A stretch of DNA of 64,000 bases from Verrucosispora sioxanthis (GCF_010560025.1 NZ_SAIY01000002.1:62001-126000), one strand, 5' to 3'; numbered from the stretch's first letter, positions 1 through 9,590 are shown. The notes: generated from the sequence alone by a model not told the origin. Program-made: numbers and translations.

Positions 1-2048
1 GCGATCTCCGCCGGCAACCTCGGATCCAACAGGCTGCGGGCGGAGAGGTTCACCGAGATGGGGACGTCCAGACCCTCCCGGGCCCAGTCGGCGGCCACGG
101 CGAGCGCCTTGTCGAGCACGTAGCGGGTGAAGGCGCCGAGCTGTTCGCTGTTCTCCACCGGCCGGATGAAGTCGGCGGGCCCCAACCAGCCCCGCCTCGG
201 GTGCCGCCAACGAATCAACGCCTCCACACCGGTCGGTGCCCCGGTGACCAGGTCCACGGCCGGCTGCAACACGAGCACCAACTGGTCGTCGGCCTGCAAC
301 GCCTCTCGCAGCTCGGCGAGCAGGGCCAGCTGGTCGGTGCTGGCCGCGTCGCGTGCCGTGTCGTACGCGGCCACGCTGACGCCACCCGACTTGGCCTGGT
401 ACATCGCGATGTCGGCCCGGCGCAGCAGCTCGGTCAGGTCGGCGGTGCCGGCCGGGGCCACCACCACCCCGACGGAGACCTCGACGGACATCCGCACCCC
501 GGCCACCTCGGTGGGGGCGGCCAGCCGCTCGGCGATGTCCCGGGCCTGACGCAGCGCGTACGCCATGGGCGCGGCGCGGTCGCCGACCACCGGGACCGAA
601 CTCAGCAGCAGGGCGAACTCGTCGCCACCCAGGCGCGCCAGCAGGTCACCGGAGCGGGCCAGGGCACCCAGCCGGTTGGCGGTCAACCGCAACAGCTGGT
701 CGCCGGCGGCGTGCCCGAGGGTGTCGTTGACCTCCTTGAACTGGTCGATGTCCAGCAGCAGCAGGGCGACCGGATGGTCGTGGGCCAGCTGCCGCAACGC
801 CTGGTCGCCCTTGCCGAGCATCGCAGCCCGGTTGGCCAGGCCGGTCAGCGGGTCGTGCACCGCCTCGTACGAGGAGCGGGCGGTGACCAGGCGCAACTCC
901 CGGTGGGTGGCGGCATCGTGCAACGCCGCGGCGAGGGCGTCGGCGAAGGCGGCGTGGGCGTCGCGTTCCCGACCGGTGGCCGGCGCCGTACGGGGAAATC
1001 GCACCCGCAGGCGGCCCACGCGGCTATCGCCGACCGACAGGTCACGGACCAGTTCCCCCGGTTCAGGCTCGTCGCCGCCGGGCGGAGCGATCTCCCGGTC
1101 GACCACCTGACCACCCGGGTCGCCCCGGTAGCGACGCCACCGACCGTCCCGCCGGGCCACCTCCACGTCGACCAGGTCCGCCTCGAACAGCGTCAGCGCT
1201 CCGGTGACACCCGCCGTGGCGACACCCCGCTCGTCGAGTTGGTTGAGCGCCTTCATGGCCTCGGCGAGCGATCGCCAGGTACGCCGATCGCGGTCCTCCC
1301 GCAACCGTTGCCGGTAGGTCTGCTGCAGCAGCCACAGCGGAGCGGGCAGCAACAGGAGCCAGCGTGGGTCGATCTCGATCAGCACCACCACCAGCACGCC
1401 GACCACCACGTTGCCGACGAACATCAGCAGCTTGCCGCGCAGCGCGGCGAGCAGTGGGCGTCCGATCGGGATGCCGTGCCGCAGCGCCAGCATCACCCCT
1501 CCCAGCCAGGCGCTGGCGAGTAGATAGGCGAGGGCGCCAGCGGCCACCGCGAGCGTGAGTGCCGGGGTCGGACCGGCGAGCGTCGGCTGACCAAGGGCGG
1601 TGGTGACCGCGACCGCCAGCGCGGTGGCGGCGGTGTGTGCGCTCGCGATTCGGATCACGTCCCAGGTGGCGCGGCCCTCGTCCACCAACGAGAGGGCCGT
1701 CCAGGCGAGCGCGACGCCGAGCAGCGCGGCCCCGGGCAGCCAGCCAGGTGGTACCAGGTAGAGGCAGACGACCAGGGCGGCTTCGGCCCAGGTGACGCTC
1801 ACCACGCCGGCCGCGGCGCGGAACCGGAGCCGGGCCAGCTGGGACAGGGCGAAGAGGGCGACCGCGAAGCCGAAGCGGGCGGGCCCGCCGAGCGGATCGT
1901 CGACCGGCAGCCCCACCGGCAGGCTCAGGCCCACCACCGCGGCCACCAGCGCGGTGGTCACGACGGCGGCGGTGAGCAGGTGCAGCCCAGTCGGCGTACC
2001 ACGGCTCCGGGGCCGGTCGAGCGGTTGACCGGCCCTGCCGGAGGTCAC
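1..2048 (-). CDS. Membrane-anchored GGDEF–EAL cyclic-di-GMP enzyme (C-terminus off the left edge)
   Basis: The reverse strand is open from a GTG at 2048 to the window edge. The GTG is preceded by a GGGAGGGGG ribosome binding site. About 250 N-terminal residues form several hydrophobic segments, followed by a linker that resembles a degenerate sensory region. A GGDEF domain follows, with an intact GGDEF signature encoded near 615–630 and the typical DPLTGLANR entry motif near 845. After it comes the start of an EAL domain, with the RWRHP segment near 200 and a VNLSARSL motif near 30–45. In this family GGDEF domains make cyclic-di-GMP and EAL domains degrade it. The catalytic EAL residues are partly outside the window, so the net activity cannot be judged. 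The gene probably acts at the cytoplasmic membrane. Confidence 0.88.
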   Translation of the reverse strand, partial: MTSGRAGQPLDRPRSRGTPTGLHLLTAAVVTTALVAAVVGLSLPVGLPVDDPLGGPARFGFAVALFALSQLARLRFRAAAGVVSVTWAEAALVVCLYLVPPGWLPGAALLGVALAWTALSLVDEGRATWDVIRIASAHTAATALAVAVTTALGQPTLAGPTPALTLAVAAGALAYLLASAWLGGVMLALRHGIPIGRPLLAALRGKLLMFVGNVVVGVLVVVLIEIDPRWLLLLPAPLWLLQQTYRQRLREDRDRRTWRSLAEAMKALNQLDERGVATAGVTGALTLFEADLVDVEVARRDGRWRRYRGDPGGQVVDREIAPPGGDEPEPGELVRDLSVGDSRVGRLRVRFPRTAPATGRERDAHAAFADALAAALHDAATHRELRLVTARSSYEAVHDPLTGLANRAAMLGKGDQALRQLAHDHPVALLLLDIDQFKEVNDTLGHAAGDQLLRLTANRLGALARSGDLLARLGGDEFALLLSSVPVVGDRAAPMAYALRQARDIAERLAAPTEVAGVRMSVEVSVGVVVAPAGTADLTELLRRADIAMYQAKSGGVSVAAYDTARDAASTDQLALLAELREALQADDQLVLVLQPAVDLVTGAPTGVEALIRWRHPRRGWLGPADFIRPVENSEQLGAFTRYVLDKALAVAADWAREGLDVPISVNLSARSLLDPRLPAEI

Positions 2049-2225
2049 CGACCCCCTCCCGCCGACCCGGAACAGGCCACGCGGCGGGCGGATACGACTG
2101 CGGTGGTCATCGGCGCCCCCTCCCGCGCAGCTTGAGGACTTCTGGTCCCCCCGGCGGAAGGCTAAGCCAAACCCGATGGTCGCAACAGGGGTCGACCATC
2201 CGGTTCGACGTGAATCATGCTCCGA

Positions 2226-2522
2226 TCAGCCGTCGCGGCGCTGCTTGCGCCCGTTGGGAGCATCCGTGGATGAATCCTCCGTCACGATCCCACCTGTCGG
2301 ATCATCGACCGAGCGGTCCATCGACTCCGTGCCGGGTGCCGTCGGCCCCTCGGTCGGGAACCGGTCCGGAAGCCGGCGCAGGCGGGCATTCATGTTCCGG
2401 ATCAGCAGCACGGTGGCGGCACCGAGGACGAGGATGAGGAACAGGCCCATCGGCCCGGCGAGGCCACCGGTGCGGGTGTCCCCGAAGTTGTTCTGGGCGA
2501 GCACCTGAGCAGCGGTCAGCAT
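2226..2522 (-). CDS. Small single-pass membrane protein next to mca
   Basis: This 98-residue protein has one clear transmembrane helix (GLFLILVLGAATVLLIRNM, about residues 26–44), followed by a charged, probably cytoplasmic tail rich in Asp, Thr and Arg. It starts with ATG 48 bases downstream of the mca stop codon on the same strand and is likely co-transcribed with mca. M. tuberculosis has a comparable small membrane protein beside mca (Rv1083), which supports the call as a conserved neighbour. No enzymatic motif is visible and the function is unknown. Confidence 0.75.
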   Translation of the reverse strand: MLTAAQVLAQNNFGDTRTGGLAGPMGLFLILVLGAATVLLIRNMNARLRRLPDRFPTEGPTAPGTESMDRSVDDPTGGIVTEDSSTDAPNGRKQRRDG

Positions 2523-2570
2523 GGGATTCCTCCGGGTCGCGGTGTGCGACCAGGGTAGCCCGCCGCCCGC

Positions 2571-3452
2571 TCAGCGGGCATGGGCCGTACCTCGTACGCC
2601 AGCGAACAGGTCCGACTCCGGCATCGGGCTGTCGACCGACGACCGGACCAGCTCGAAATCCTCCGTCGGCCAGGCGCGCTGCTGCAACTCCATCGGCACC
2701 TGGAACCAGAAGCCGTCCGGATCCACCTGGGTGGCGTGCGCCCGCAGCGCGTCGTCGCGCACCGGGAAGTACTCGGCGCAGGGCACCCGGGTGGTGATCC
2801 GGGGCCCCTTGTCCGGCCGGTCCTCCCAGCGGGTCAGCCACTCCGCGTACGGCGACTCGGCACCGGTCGCGAGCACGGCCTCGTGCAACGCCAGGATCTT
2901 GCCCTTGGAGAAGCCGATGTCGTAGTAGAGCTTGAGCGGCTGCCACGGCGCGCCCAGTTCCGGGTAGCGCTCGGCGTCGCCGGCCGCGTCGAAGGCCGCC
3001 ACGCTGACCTTGTGGCACATGATGTGGTCCGGGTGCGGGTAGCCACCCTCCTCGTCGTAGGTGGTGACCACGTGCGGACGGAACTCACGCATCAGCCGCA
3101 CCAGCGGGCCGGCGGCCACGTCCACGTCCTGGAGGGCGAAACAACCCTCGGGTAGCGGCGGCAACGGATCGCCCTCGGGCAGACCGGAGTCGACGAAACC
3201 CAGCCATGCCTGCTCGATGCCGAGGATCGCCCGGGCCGCGTCCATCTCGGCGCGACGGATCTCGGCGATGTTCGCCCAGACGTCGGGACGGTCGAGCTTG
3301 GGGTTGAGCACGCTGCCCCGCTCACCGCCCGTACACGTCACGACCAGCACGTCCACCCCCTCGGCGACGTACTTCGCCATCGTCGCGGCGCCCTTGCTCG
3401 ACTCGTCGTCGGGGTGCGCGTGAACGGCCATGAGTCGAAGTTGCTCTGCCAA
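2571..3452 (-). CDS. mca: Mycothiol S-conjugate amidase
   Basis: The 293-residue product belongs to the LmbE/PIG-L zinc deacetylase family. In mycothiol-producing actinobacteria this enzyme cleaves mycothiol S-conjugates to glucosaminyl-inositol and a mercapturic acid, which detoxifies electrophiles. The zinc-binding AHPDDE motif lies at residues 11–16 and a second conserved His-rich segment (GYPHPDH) is mid-protein. The start chosen is a TTG at 3452, with GAGGAG eight bases upstream. This gives the usual family length and an N-terminus just ahead of MAVHAHPDDES. A longer reading frame continues upstream but its extra residues look non-coding. The gene is divergent from the DUF4307 gene and precedes a small membrane protein. 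Confidence 0.93.
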   Translation of the reverse strand: MAEQLRLMAVHAHPDDESSKGAATMAKYVAEGVDVLVVTCTGGERGSVLNPKLDRPDVWANIAEIRRAEMDAARAILGIEQAWLGFVDSGLPEGDPLPPLPEGCFALQDVDVAAGPLVRLMREFRPHVVTTYDEEGGYPHPDHIMCHKVSVAAFDAAGDAERYPELGAPWQPLKLYYDIGFSKGKILALHEAVLATGAESPYAEWLTRWEDRPDKGPRITTRVPCAEYFPVRDDALRAHATQVDPDGFWFQVPMELQQRAWPTEDFELVRSSVDSPMPESDLFAGVRGTAHAR

Positions 3453-3672
3453 GGTCGGCGCTCCTCGTCTCTGCCCACCGGCGACCCACCCCGGGCCCCC
3501 GTTGACCTGCCGGATTCCTCCCCGTAGCGGCACCGGACCGCGCCGGCCTGTCATATTTGACCCCAGCCGTACGCGACGCTGAGCCAGATCTGGCGACCGA
3601 GTCGAACAGGAATGGCGGACTCTGCCATTCTTGCCGATACCGCTGACAACAACGCCAGGGAGATACCCGACG

Positions 3673-4107
3673 GTGACCGAGACGCACGCCACACTTGGAC
3701 CGGACGCGCCGGTTTTCCCAGCCGGCCGATACGGCCGCCGCCGCGCGCCGCGGCGCCGCCGCCCGGTGCTGGCCGCGCTGCTCGCCGTCGTCGTGGTCGC
3801 GACGCTCACCGTCGTCTCGGTCCGGCTCTACCGGCAGTACGGCGATCCGGCGTACGACGCCCAGGTGATCAGCTACGGCGACATCACGGACGACCAGGTG
3901 GTGGTCGACTTCCGGGTGAACCTGCCGGACGGTGGCTCGGCGGTGTGCGTGCTGCGCGCCCGGGACCATGCCGGTGCCGAGGTGGCCCGCGAGGAGGTGC
4001 CGGTGACCGCCGTCGCCGGGCAGCCTCACGTCACCGTCCGGCACCGCCTCGCGACCACGGCGCGGCCGTTCATCGGTGAGGTCGTCCGCTGCCGGCCACC
4101 CGTCTGA
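3673..4107 (+). CDS. DUF4307 membrane protein
   Basis: A GTG start at 3673 with an upstream AGGGAGA gives a 144-residue protein. An Arg-rich stretch is followed by one transmembrane helix (about residues 33–55) and a roughly 80-residue extracytoplasmic domain with the GDPAYDAQV and VVDFRV elements of the DUF4307 family. The family is actinobacterial and uncharacterised. Its place between mca and greA is conserved in M. tuberculosis (Rv1081c). A further upstream ATG at 3631 is open but its segment adds nothing recognisable. Confidence 0.82.
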   Translation: MTETHATLGPDAPVFPAGRYGRRRAPRRRRPVLAALLAVVVVATLTVVSVRLYRQYGDPAYDAQVISYGDITDDQVVVDFRVNLPDGGSAVCVLRARDHAGAEVAREEVPVTAVAGQPHVTVRHRLATTARPFIGEVVRCRPPV

Positions 4108-4211
4108 GGATCGACGACGCCCGGCGTGATCGCCGACACTCCTTGTCGTAGGGCACTGGTAACTTGGAGGTTCACCTGTCAGCCAGCACGCACAACCGAG
4201 GAGGACCGCCT

Positions 4212-4709
4212 GTGTCCAATGGCAACGAGGCGCCCGCCACCTGGCTGTCCCAGGACGCGTACGACCGCCTGAAGGGCGAGCTCGACGAGTTGATCGCCAA
4301 CCGGCCGGTCATCGCCGCCGAGATCAACGCCCGGCGTGAGGAAGGCGACCTGCGCGAGAACGGCGGCTACCACGCCGCCCGCGAGGAGCAGGGCAAGGCC
4401 GAGGGGCGCATCCTCTACCTGAAGGAGCTGCTCCGCACGGCCCAGGTCGGCGAGGCGCCGACCGTCGACGCCGTGGCGCCCGGGATGGTCGTGACGATCT
4501 ACTTCGACGACGACGCCGACGACACAGAGACGTTCCTGCTCGGCTCGCGTGAGATCGCCTCGACCACGGACCTGACGGTCTACAGCCCCGAGTCGGCCCT
4601 CGGCCAGGCGATCCTGGGCGGCAAGGCCGGCCAGGCCTGCACCTACACCGCTCCGAGCGGCGCCGACATCAAGGTGACCGTGGTCAGCTTCGAGCCGTTC
4701 TCCGGCTGA
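4212..4709 (+). CDS. greA: Transcription elongation factor GreA
   Basis: This is a 165-residue Gre factor. It binds the RNA polymerase secondary channel and stimulates cleavage of backtracked transcripts. An N-terminal coiled coil (about residues 8–80) carries the acidic tip in the segment REEGDLRENGGYHAAREEQ. A C-terminal FKBP-like domain with the family's SPESALGQAILG stretch follows. The start is GTG at 4212, nine bases after GAGGA. The reading frame is also open from an ATG at 4164, but the ribosome binding site favours GTG. The gene converges on ilvA and ends at a strong shared hairpin. Confidence 0.95.
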   Translation: MSNGNEAPATWLSQDAYDRLKGELDELIANRPVIAAEINARREEGDLRENGGYHAAREEQGKAEGRILYLKELLRTAQVGEAPTVDAVAPGMVVTIYFDDDADDTETFLLGSREIASTTDLTVYSPESALGQAILGGKAGQACTYTAPSGADIKVTVVSFEPFSG

Positions 4710-4747
4710 CCGTCGTCATCCGCCGGCCGGGCCGGCAATCCGATCGT

Positions 4748-4781
4748 CCAGAGGCGTGACGCCACCGCGTCACGCCTCTGG
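4748..4781. terminator. Bidirectional hairpin between greA and ilvA
   Basis: A perfect 14-bp inverted repeat (CCAGAGGCGTGACG at 4748–4761, complement at 4768–4781) encloses a 6-base loop. It overlaps the last codons of ilvA and lies 39 bases past the greA stop, so it can end transcripts from both convergent genes. There is no clear T tract, which is common for high-GC actinobacterial terminators. Confidence 0.75.
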
Positions 4782-5990
4782 TGCGATGGTCACCTGGTAG
4801 CCACTGGCCCGCAGGGCGCTGATCAGCATGTCGGAGTGTTCGACGCCACGGGTCTCCACCGACAACGCCACCTCCACCTCGCCGAGGCGTAGGTGCGGGT
4901 TGGCCCGCTGGTGCACCACGTCCACCACGTTCGCCCGGTGCTCGGCGATCTCGCTCAACAGCGAGGCCAGCTGTCCGGGCCGGTCCGAGCAGCGCACCGT
5001 CACCCGCAGGTAGCGACCTGCCGCCGCCAGTCCGTGCTCGATCACGCGCAACATCAGCAGCGGGTCGATGTTGCCACCGGAGAGCACCACCACCGCCGGC
5101 GCGGTCACCTCGACAGCACCGGCCAGCAGGGCGGCCACGCCAACCGCCCCGGCCGGCTCCACCACCTGCTTGCCGCGTTCGAGCAGCATCAGCAGCGCCC
5201 GGGAGATGTCCTCCTCGGAGACGGTGACCATGTCGTCGACAAGCTTGCGGACGTGGCTGAAGGTGACGTCGCCCGGCCGACCGACCGCGATGCCGTCCGC
5301 GATGGTGGTGAAGGCCGGCAGCCGGACCGGCTCGCCCGCGACAAGTGACGGCGGGAAGGCCGCCGCACCGGCCGCCTGCACCCCGATCACCCGAACCTCC
5401 GGCCGGAGCGCCTTGGCGGCAACCGCCAGCCCGGAGATCAGTCCTCCCCCGCCGACACCGGTGACGATCGTGGTCACCTGCGGGCACTGCTCCAGGATCT
5501 CCAGCGCCACCGTGCCCTGCCCGGCGATGACGTCCCGGTGGTCGAACGGATGGATCAGCACTGCTCCGGTGCGCTCGGCGAACGTCTGCGCCGCGACCAG
5601 AGACTCGTCGACCGTGGCACCGATCAGCTCGACCTGGGCGCCGTATCCCTTCGTGGCCGCCACCTTCGGCAGTGGCGCATTCACCGGCATGAAGACAGTG
5701 GCGTGGGTGCCGACCAGGCCGGCGGCGAGCGCCACCCCCTGTGCGTGGTTGCCGGCGCTGGCCGCGACCACACCCCGGGCACGCTCCTGCGCCGACAGCC
5801 GCGAGATCCGCACGTACGCGCCGCGCACCTTGTAGGACCCCGCCCGCTGGAGGTTCTCGCACTTGAGCCAGACCGGCCCGCCGAGCGCGGCACTGAGCGG
5901 GCGGGACGACTCCAGCGGAGTGGTACGGACGACCCCGTCGAGCAGGTCCCGGGCGGCGCGCACCTCGTCCAGGCTGACCAGTTCCGTCAT
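4770..5990 (-). CDS. ilvA: Threonine ammonia-lyase with C-terminal ACT domain
   Basis: The 406-residue enzyme is a fold-type II PLP protein. It deaminates threonine to 2-oxobutyrate, the first step toward isoleucine. The PLP lysine is in GSYKVRGAY (K54), and the glycine loop GVGGGGLISG is near residue 180. The last ~80 residues form a single ACT-like regulatory domain. The length and single ACT domain fit the short (TIGR01127-like) type rather than the two-ACT biosynthetic E. coli IlvA. It could instead serve threonine catabolism. It lies just upstream of the DUF4328 gene's stop on the same strand. Confidence 0.9.
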   Translation of the reverse strand: MTELVSLDEVRAARDLLDGVVRTTPLESSRPLSAALGGPVWLKCENLQRAGSYKVRGAYVRISRLSAQERARGVVAASAGNHAQGVALAAGLVGTHATVFMPVNAPLPKVAATKGYGAQVELIGATVDESLVAAQTFAERTGAVLIHPFDHRDVIAGQGTVALEILEQCPQVTTIVTGVGGGGLISGLAVAAKALRPEVRVIGVQAAGAAAFPPSLVAGEPVRLPAFTTIADGIAVGRPGDVTFSHVRKLVDDMVTVSEEDISRALLMLLERGKQVVEPAGAVGVAALLAGAVEVTAPAVVVLSGGNIDPLLMLRVIEHGLAAAGRYLRVTVRCSDRPGQLASLLSEIAEHRANVVDVVHQRANPHLRLGEVEVALSVETRGVEHSDMLISALRASGYQVTIAPEA

Positions 5991-5992
5991 GC

Positions 5993-6901
5993 CTAGATCG
6001 TGCCACCCGCCCCGTCCGGCGTCGGCGACGCCCGACCCGGAACAGCCGGCAGCGGACCGTTGGGCGGTACCGGTAACGGCACGGCCCGGGCCGGATCCGG
6101 CGATGCGGCCATCGTCATGCCGGGCAGGATCGGGCCGGCGGGCATCGACCGTGCGATTCGGGCGGTCTGGGCAGCGGAGATGCTCTGGATCAGCACGATC
6201 AACGAACCTCCCGCCACCGTGCAGAAGATCGCGGGCACCAGGTACTCACCGGTGGCCGTCAGATAGTGGTCGGCGTACGCCTGGAAGTCGGACGAGGTCT
6301 GCGGGTACGGCAACGCCTCGTACTCGGCGGCGGCGGAGCGCGCGAACATCCGTTCCGCGAAGAGGAACACCAGCCAACTGCCCCACCACACGTGCACGAG
6401 TACCGGGGTACTCAGCCGCCAGAGACTCTCCCGGGCGATGTTGCCCACCACCCGGTGCGGCATCACGAAGTTGACGAACGGCACCAGCCATCCGGCGATC
6501 GCCCACCCGTCGGAGTTGGTGGGCCCGGCGCCCGGAAAGACGTCCAGGTTCGTCCGGGCCCGCCAGGTCCAGACGATCACGAGCACGATCGCGACCAGGA
6601 ACGCGACCTGGTAGAGCAGTGCCGCCGCCAGTTCCAGCACCCCCGCGGTGAGCAGGAACGTCTCGCTGTCGCGGGTGTCGGCCGCCCGCTCGGCGAGCAG
6701 CGCGTTCACCGGCTGGACGGCCACCGTCAACAACAGGAACGCGGTGGTCGCGGCGACGGCGACCGAGGCGGCCCGACCGACGCCCCGGACCGGTCGCACC
6801 CGGGCACCCGGGTGCAGGGCCGGCGCACCGACCGGCGTGCGGCAGGTCGGGCATTCTCTGGTGCGTACGTCGGTCTCGGTGTCGCAGGTGTGGCAGAGCA
6901 T
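5993..6901 (-). CDS. DUF4328 membrane protein with N-terminal zinc ribbon
   Basis: The 302-residue protein opens with a CHTC–X9–CPTC zinc-ribbon-like motif (residues 3–20). It then has about four or five hydrophobic segments, a WTWRARTN loop and the GWAIAGWLVPFVNFVMPHR stretch typical of DUF4328. A proline-rich tail ends the protein. No biochemical role is known. Codon 276 is a TTA (6074–6076 on the plus strand), which is rare in this genome type and would need the tRNA-Leu(UAA) at 26.8 kb. The gene ends two bases from the ilvA start, so the pair may be co-transcribed. Confidence 0.8.
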   Translation of the reverse strand: MLCHTCDTETDVRTRECPTCRTPVGAPALHPGARVRPVRGVGRAASVAVAATTAFLLLTVAVQPVNALLAERAADTRDSETFLLTAGVLELAAALLYQVAFLVAIVLVIVWTWRARTNLDVFPGAGPTNSDGWAIAGWLVPFVNFVMPHRVVGNIARESLWRLSTPVLVHVWWGSWLVFLFAERMFARSAAAEYEALPYPQTSSDFQAYADHYLTATGEYLVPAIFCTVAGGSLIVLIQSISAAQTARIARSMPAGPILPGMTMAASPDPARAVPLPVPPNGPLPAVPGRASPTPDGAGGTI

Positions 6902-6945
6902 GCTCGGCGGTCCTCCCCTGTCGCGGTGCCGGGGAGCCTAGATGA

Positions 6946-8349
6946 TCAAGCGTTGGCTGGCCAGCCCGTTCCGACGTGCGGGTATCCGGGTGCGTGCCGA
7001 GGCCACGGGTTCGCCATCTCGAACTGACCGGCGACGCCGAGCAGCAGCAGTTCCGAGCCGGGTGGTCCGACAAGTTGCACGGCGAGCGGCAGCCCGTCCG
7101 GGCGGCGGCCCACCGGCACCACCAGGGCGGGCAGGCCGGCGATGTTCCACGGCGCGGCGTAGGGCGCGTACCGGATGCTGGCCAGCATGTTGGCCTGCCA
7201 GGAACGGGTCGACCAGCTTGCCGCCGGCGGCGGCGCGCTGGCCAGCGCCGGGGTGAGCAGCAGGTCCACCGAGTGGTCGGTGAAGAAGCCGATCGACCGC
7301 TCGCGCCAGGCCGACCGGTCGGCCTCCCGGACGTACCCGCGCCGCCAGGCCCACTCGCCGAGGGTGACGTGCCGGCGGCTGCGGCGTTGCAGGGCCCGTC
7401 GGTCGACCCCGGCGTCACGCACGTCGGCTGCGGCGGCGGCGAACCAGGTGGCGACGCCCTTCAGGCCCAGCGACGTCGGGTACACCGGGTCGGCCGGCAC
7501 CGTGTCGTGCCCGGCACCGGCGAGCAGCCGACCGGCGGCGGCGACCGCGTCCCGGTTCGGCGCGTCGGGTGAGACGCCCCGCACGGGCGATCGCAGCGAC
7601 ACCCCGACCCGCAGCCGCTGCGGTGGTACGAGCTTGCTCTGGGCACGGCCGGCGAGCACCTGGAAACCGACCGCCGCGTCGGCGACGGTGGTGCTGAGCA
7701 TGCCGTGCTCGGTCAGGCCGAACCAGTCCTCCGCGCCGAGCTGACAGGGCACCACCCCACGACCGGGTTTCAGGCCGACCAGCCCGCAGCAGGCGGCCGG
7801 GATCCGGATCGAGCCGAGACCGTCGTTGCCGTGGGCGATCGGCACCAGTCCGGCAGCCACGGCCGCGGCCGCACCACCGGAGGAGCCGCCCGGGGTGCGG
7901 GACAGGTCCCACGGGTTGCGGGTGACGGCGGTCTCGTCGTCGGTGCTGCCCCACAGGCCCAGCTCGGGCATCCGGGTGACGCCGAGGATCACCGCGCCGG
8001 CTCCGCGCAGTCGGCGGACCACCTCGTGGTCGGCCTCCGCCACGGGGGTACGGACGGCGGCGGAACCGTTCCAGGTGGGCACACCGGCCACCGGGGTGTT
8101 CTCCTTGACCGCGACCGGCACCCCGGCCAGCGGGAGGTTCGCCAGGTCCTCCTGCTCGTCGACCTTCTCCGCCTCGGTGACCGCCTCCCCGCCGCGTACC
8201 GCGCGGAACGCGGCGAGGTCGACGTCGGTCTTGGCGACGTGGTCAAGGTGGTCGGCAAGCACCTGGGTGGCGGAGACGTCTCCCCGGCGTACCCCCCGGG
8301 CGATCTGTTTGGCGGTCGCCCCGACCCAGGTCGGCATGATGTCCTGCAC
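6946..8349 (-). CDS. Amidase-signature family hydrolase
   Basis: This 467-residue protein has the amidase-signature Ser-cisSer-Lys triad: Lys at about residue 82 (VKENTP), the GGSSGG loop (S157) and the nucleophile in DGLGSIRIPA (S180). Family members hydrolyse amide bonds of varied small substrates, and the substrate cannot be predicted here. The start chosen is GTG at 8349, six bases after GGGAGG. An ATG at 8337 is possible, as is a longer frame that would overlap metB. It begins 22 bases after the metB stop, so the two are probably one transcript. Confidence 0.85.
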   Translation of the reverse strand: MQDIMPTWVGATAKQIARGVRRGDVSATQVLADHLDHVAKTDVDLAAFRAVRGGEAVTEAEKVDEQEDLANLPLAGVPVAVKENTPVAGVPTWNGSAAVRTPVAEADHEVVRRLRGAGAVILGVTRMPELGLWGSTDDETAVTRNPWDLSRTPGGSSGGAAAAVAAGLVPIAHGNDGLGSIRIPAACCGLVGLKPGRGVVPCQLGAEDWFGLTEHGMLSTTVADAAVGFQVLAGRAQSKLVPPQRLRVGVSLRSPVRGVSPDAPNRDAVAAAGRLLAGAGHDTVPADPVYPTSLGLKGVATWFAAAAADVRDAGVDRRALQRRSRRHVTLGEWAWRRGYVREADRSAWRERSIGFFTDHSVDLLLTPALASAPPPAASWSTRSWQANMLASIRYAPYAAPWNIAGLPALVVPVGRRPDGLPLAVQLVGPPGSELLLLGVAGQFEMANPWPRHAPGYPHVGTGWPANA

Positions 8350-8371
8350 GGCCACCCTCCCAAGCCAGCGG

Positions 8372-9514
8372 TCAGCCCAGCGCCTGCTCCAGATCGGCGA
8401 GCAGGTCTTCGACCGTCTCGATGCCGACAGACAGTCGCACGAGATCGGAGGGAACTTCAAGCGGCGAGCCGGCAGCACTCGCGTGTGTCATCCGACCGGG
8501 GTGTTCGATCAGGGATTCCACCCCACCGAGGGACTCGGCGAGCACGAAGAGCCGGGCCCGGTTGCAGATCTCGACAGCGTGCTCCTCACCCCCGGCCGCG
8601 CGGAAGGAGATCATGCCGCCGAACCGGCGCATCTGCTTCGCCGCCACCTCGTGCCCTGGGTGCGTGGGCAGACCCGGATAGAGCACCTGACCGACCTTGG
8701 CATGCCCGTCCAGGTACGCCACGATCCGTTCGGCGTTGTCGCAGTGCCGGTCCATGCGTACCCCGAGGGTCTTGATACCGCGCAGGGTCAGCCACGCGTC
8801 GAACGGACCGTTGATCGCGCCCATCGCGTTCTGGTGGTAGCGCAGTTGCTCGCCGAGGTCGGCGTCGGCCGCCACCAGCGCGCCACCGACCACGTCGGAG
8901 TGCCCGCCGACGTACTTGGTGGTCGAGTGCACGACCACGTCCGCGCCGAGCGTGATCGGCTGTTGCAGGTACGGCGAGGCGAACGTGTTGTCGACCACCA
9001 GCAACGCCCCGGCGTCGTGCGCCACGGCGGCCAGGGTGGCGATGTCGGCGATGCCGAGCAGCGGATTGGTCGGGGTCTCCACCCAGACCACCTTCGTGAC
9101 GCCGGGCCGGATCGCGGCCCGCACGGCGTCCGCGTCGGAGACCCGGGCCGGGGTGTACGCCAGACCCCACCGCTCGGCGACCTTGGCGAAGAGCCGATAC
9201 GTGCCGCCGTACGCGTCATCGGGGATCACCACGTGGTCGCCCGGACCACACACGGTACGCAGCAACGTGTCCTCGGCGGCGAGACCGCTGGCGAAAGCCA
9301 GGCCGACCTGGCCGGCCTCCAGCGCGGCCAGGCACTCCTGGAGCGCGTCCCGCGTCGGATTGCCGGAGCGGCTGTACTCGTAGCCGAGCCGTGGCGCGCC
9401 AACCGCGTCCTGGGCGTACGTGCTGGTCTGGTAGATCGGTGGGATCACCGCGCCGGTGCGGGCCTCGGGGTCCTGGCCGGCATGGATGGCGAGCGTCTCG
9501 AAGCCATGGGTCAT
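8372..9514 (-). CDS. metB: Cystathionine gamma-synthase/lyase (Cys/Met metabolism PLP enzyme)
   Basis: The 380-residue fold-type I PLP enzyme has the Cys/Met-metabolism signature VVHSTTKYVGGHSD with PLP lysine K200. It also has the GYEYSRSGNPTR segment near residue 45 and a LAESLGGVESL motif near the C-terminus. It probably joins cysteine and an activated homoserine to make cystathionine, or runs the reverse lyase reaction. Together with cbs at 20–21 kb it would link methionine and cysteine. M. tuberculosis has the same pairing (Rv1077 and Rv1079). Sequence alone does not separate synthase from gamma-lyase. Confidence 0.88.
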   Translation of the reverse strand: MTHGFETLAIHAGQDPEARTGAVIPPIYQTSTYAQDAVGAPRLGYEYSRSGNPTRDALQECLAALEAGQVGLAFASGLAAEDTLLRTVCGPGDHVVIPDDAYGGTYRLFAKVAERWGLAYTPARVSDADAVRAAIRPGVTKVVWVETPTNPLLGIADIATLAAVAHDAGALLVVDNTFASPYLQQPITLGADVVVHSTTKYVGGHSDVVGGALVAADADLGEQLRYHQNAMGAINGPFDAWLTLRGIKTLGVRMDRHCDNAERIVAYLDGHAKVGQVLYPGLPTHPGHEVAAKQMRRFGGMISFRAAGGEEHAVEICNRARLFVLAESLGGVESLIEHPGRMTHASAAGSPLEVPSDLVRLSVGIETVEDLLADLEQALG

Positions 9515-9590
9515 TCCGCAGACGTTAGTCCTCCCGCCCGTCCCACCGTATGAAACCCACCCTGCCGGCCGGCTGGGTCATACTGGGCCG

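Noticed and set aside
201..1523. A long plus-strand open frame rich in Gln, Gly and His opposite the GGDEF–EAL gene
   Set aside because: It is the antisense shadow of a high-GC gene. The opposite strand has clear GGDEF and EAL motifs and a good ribosome binding site.
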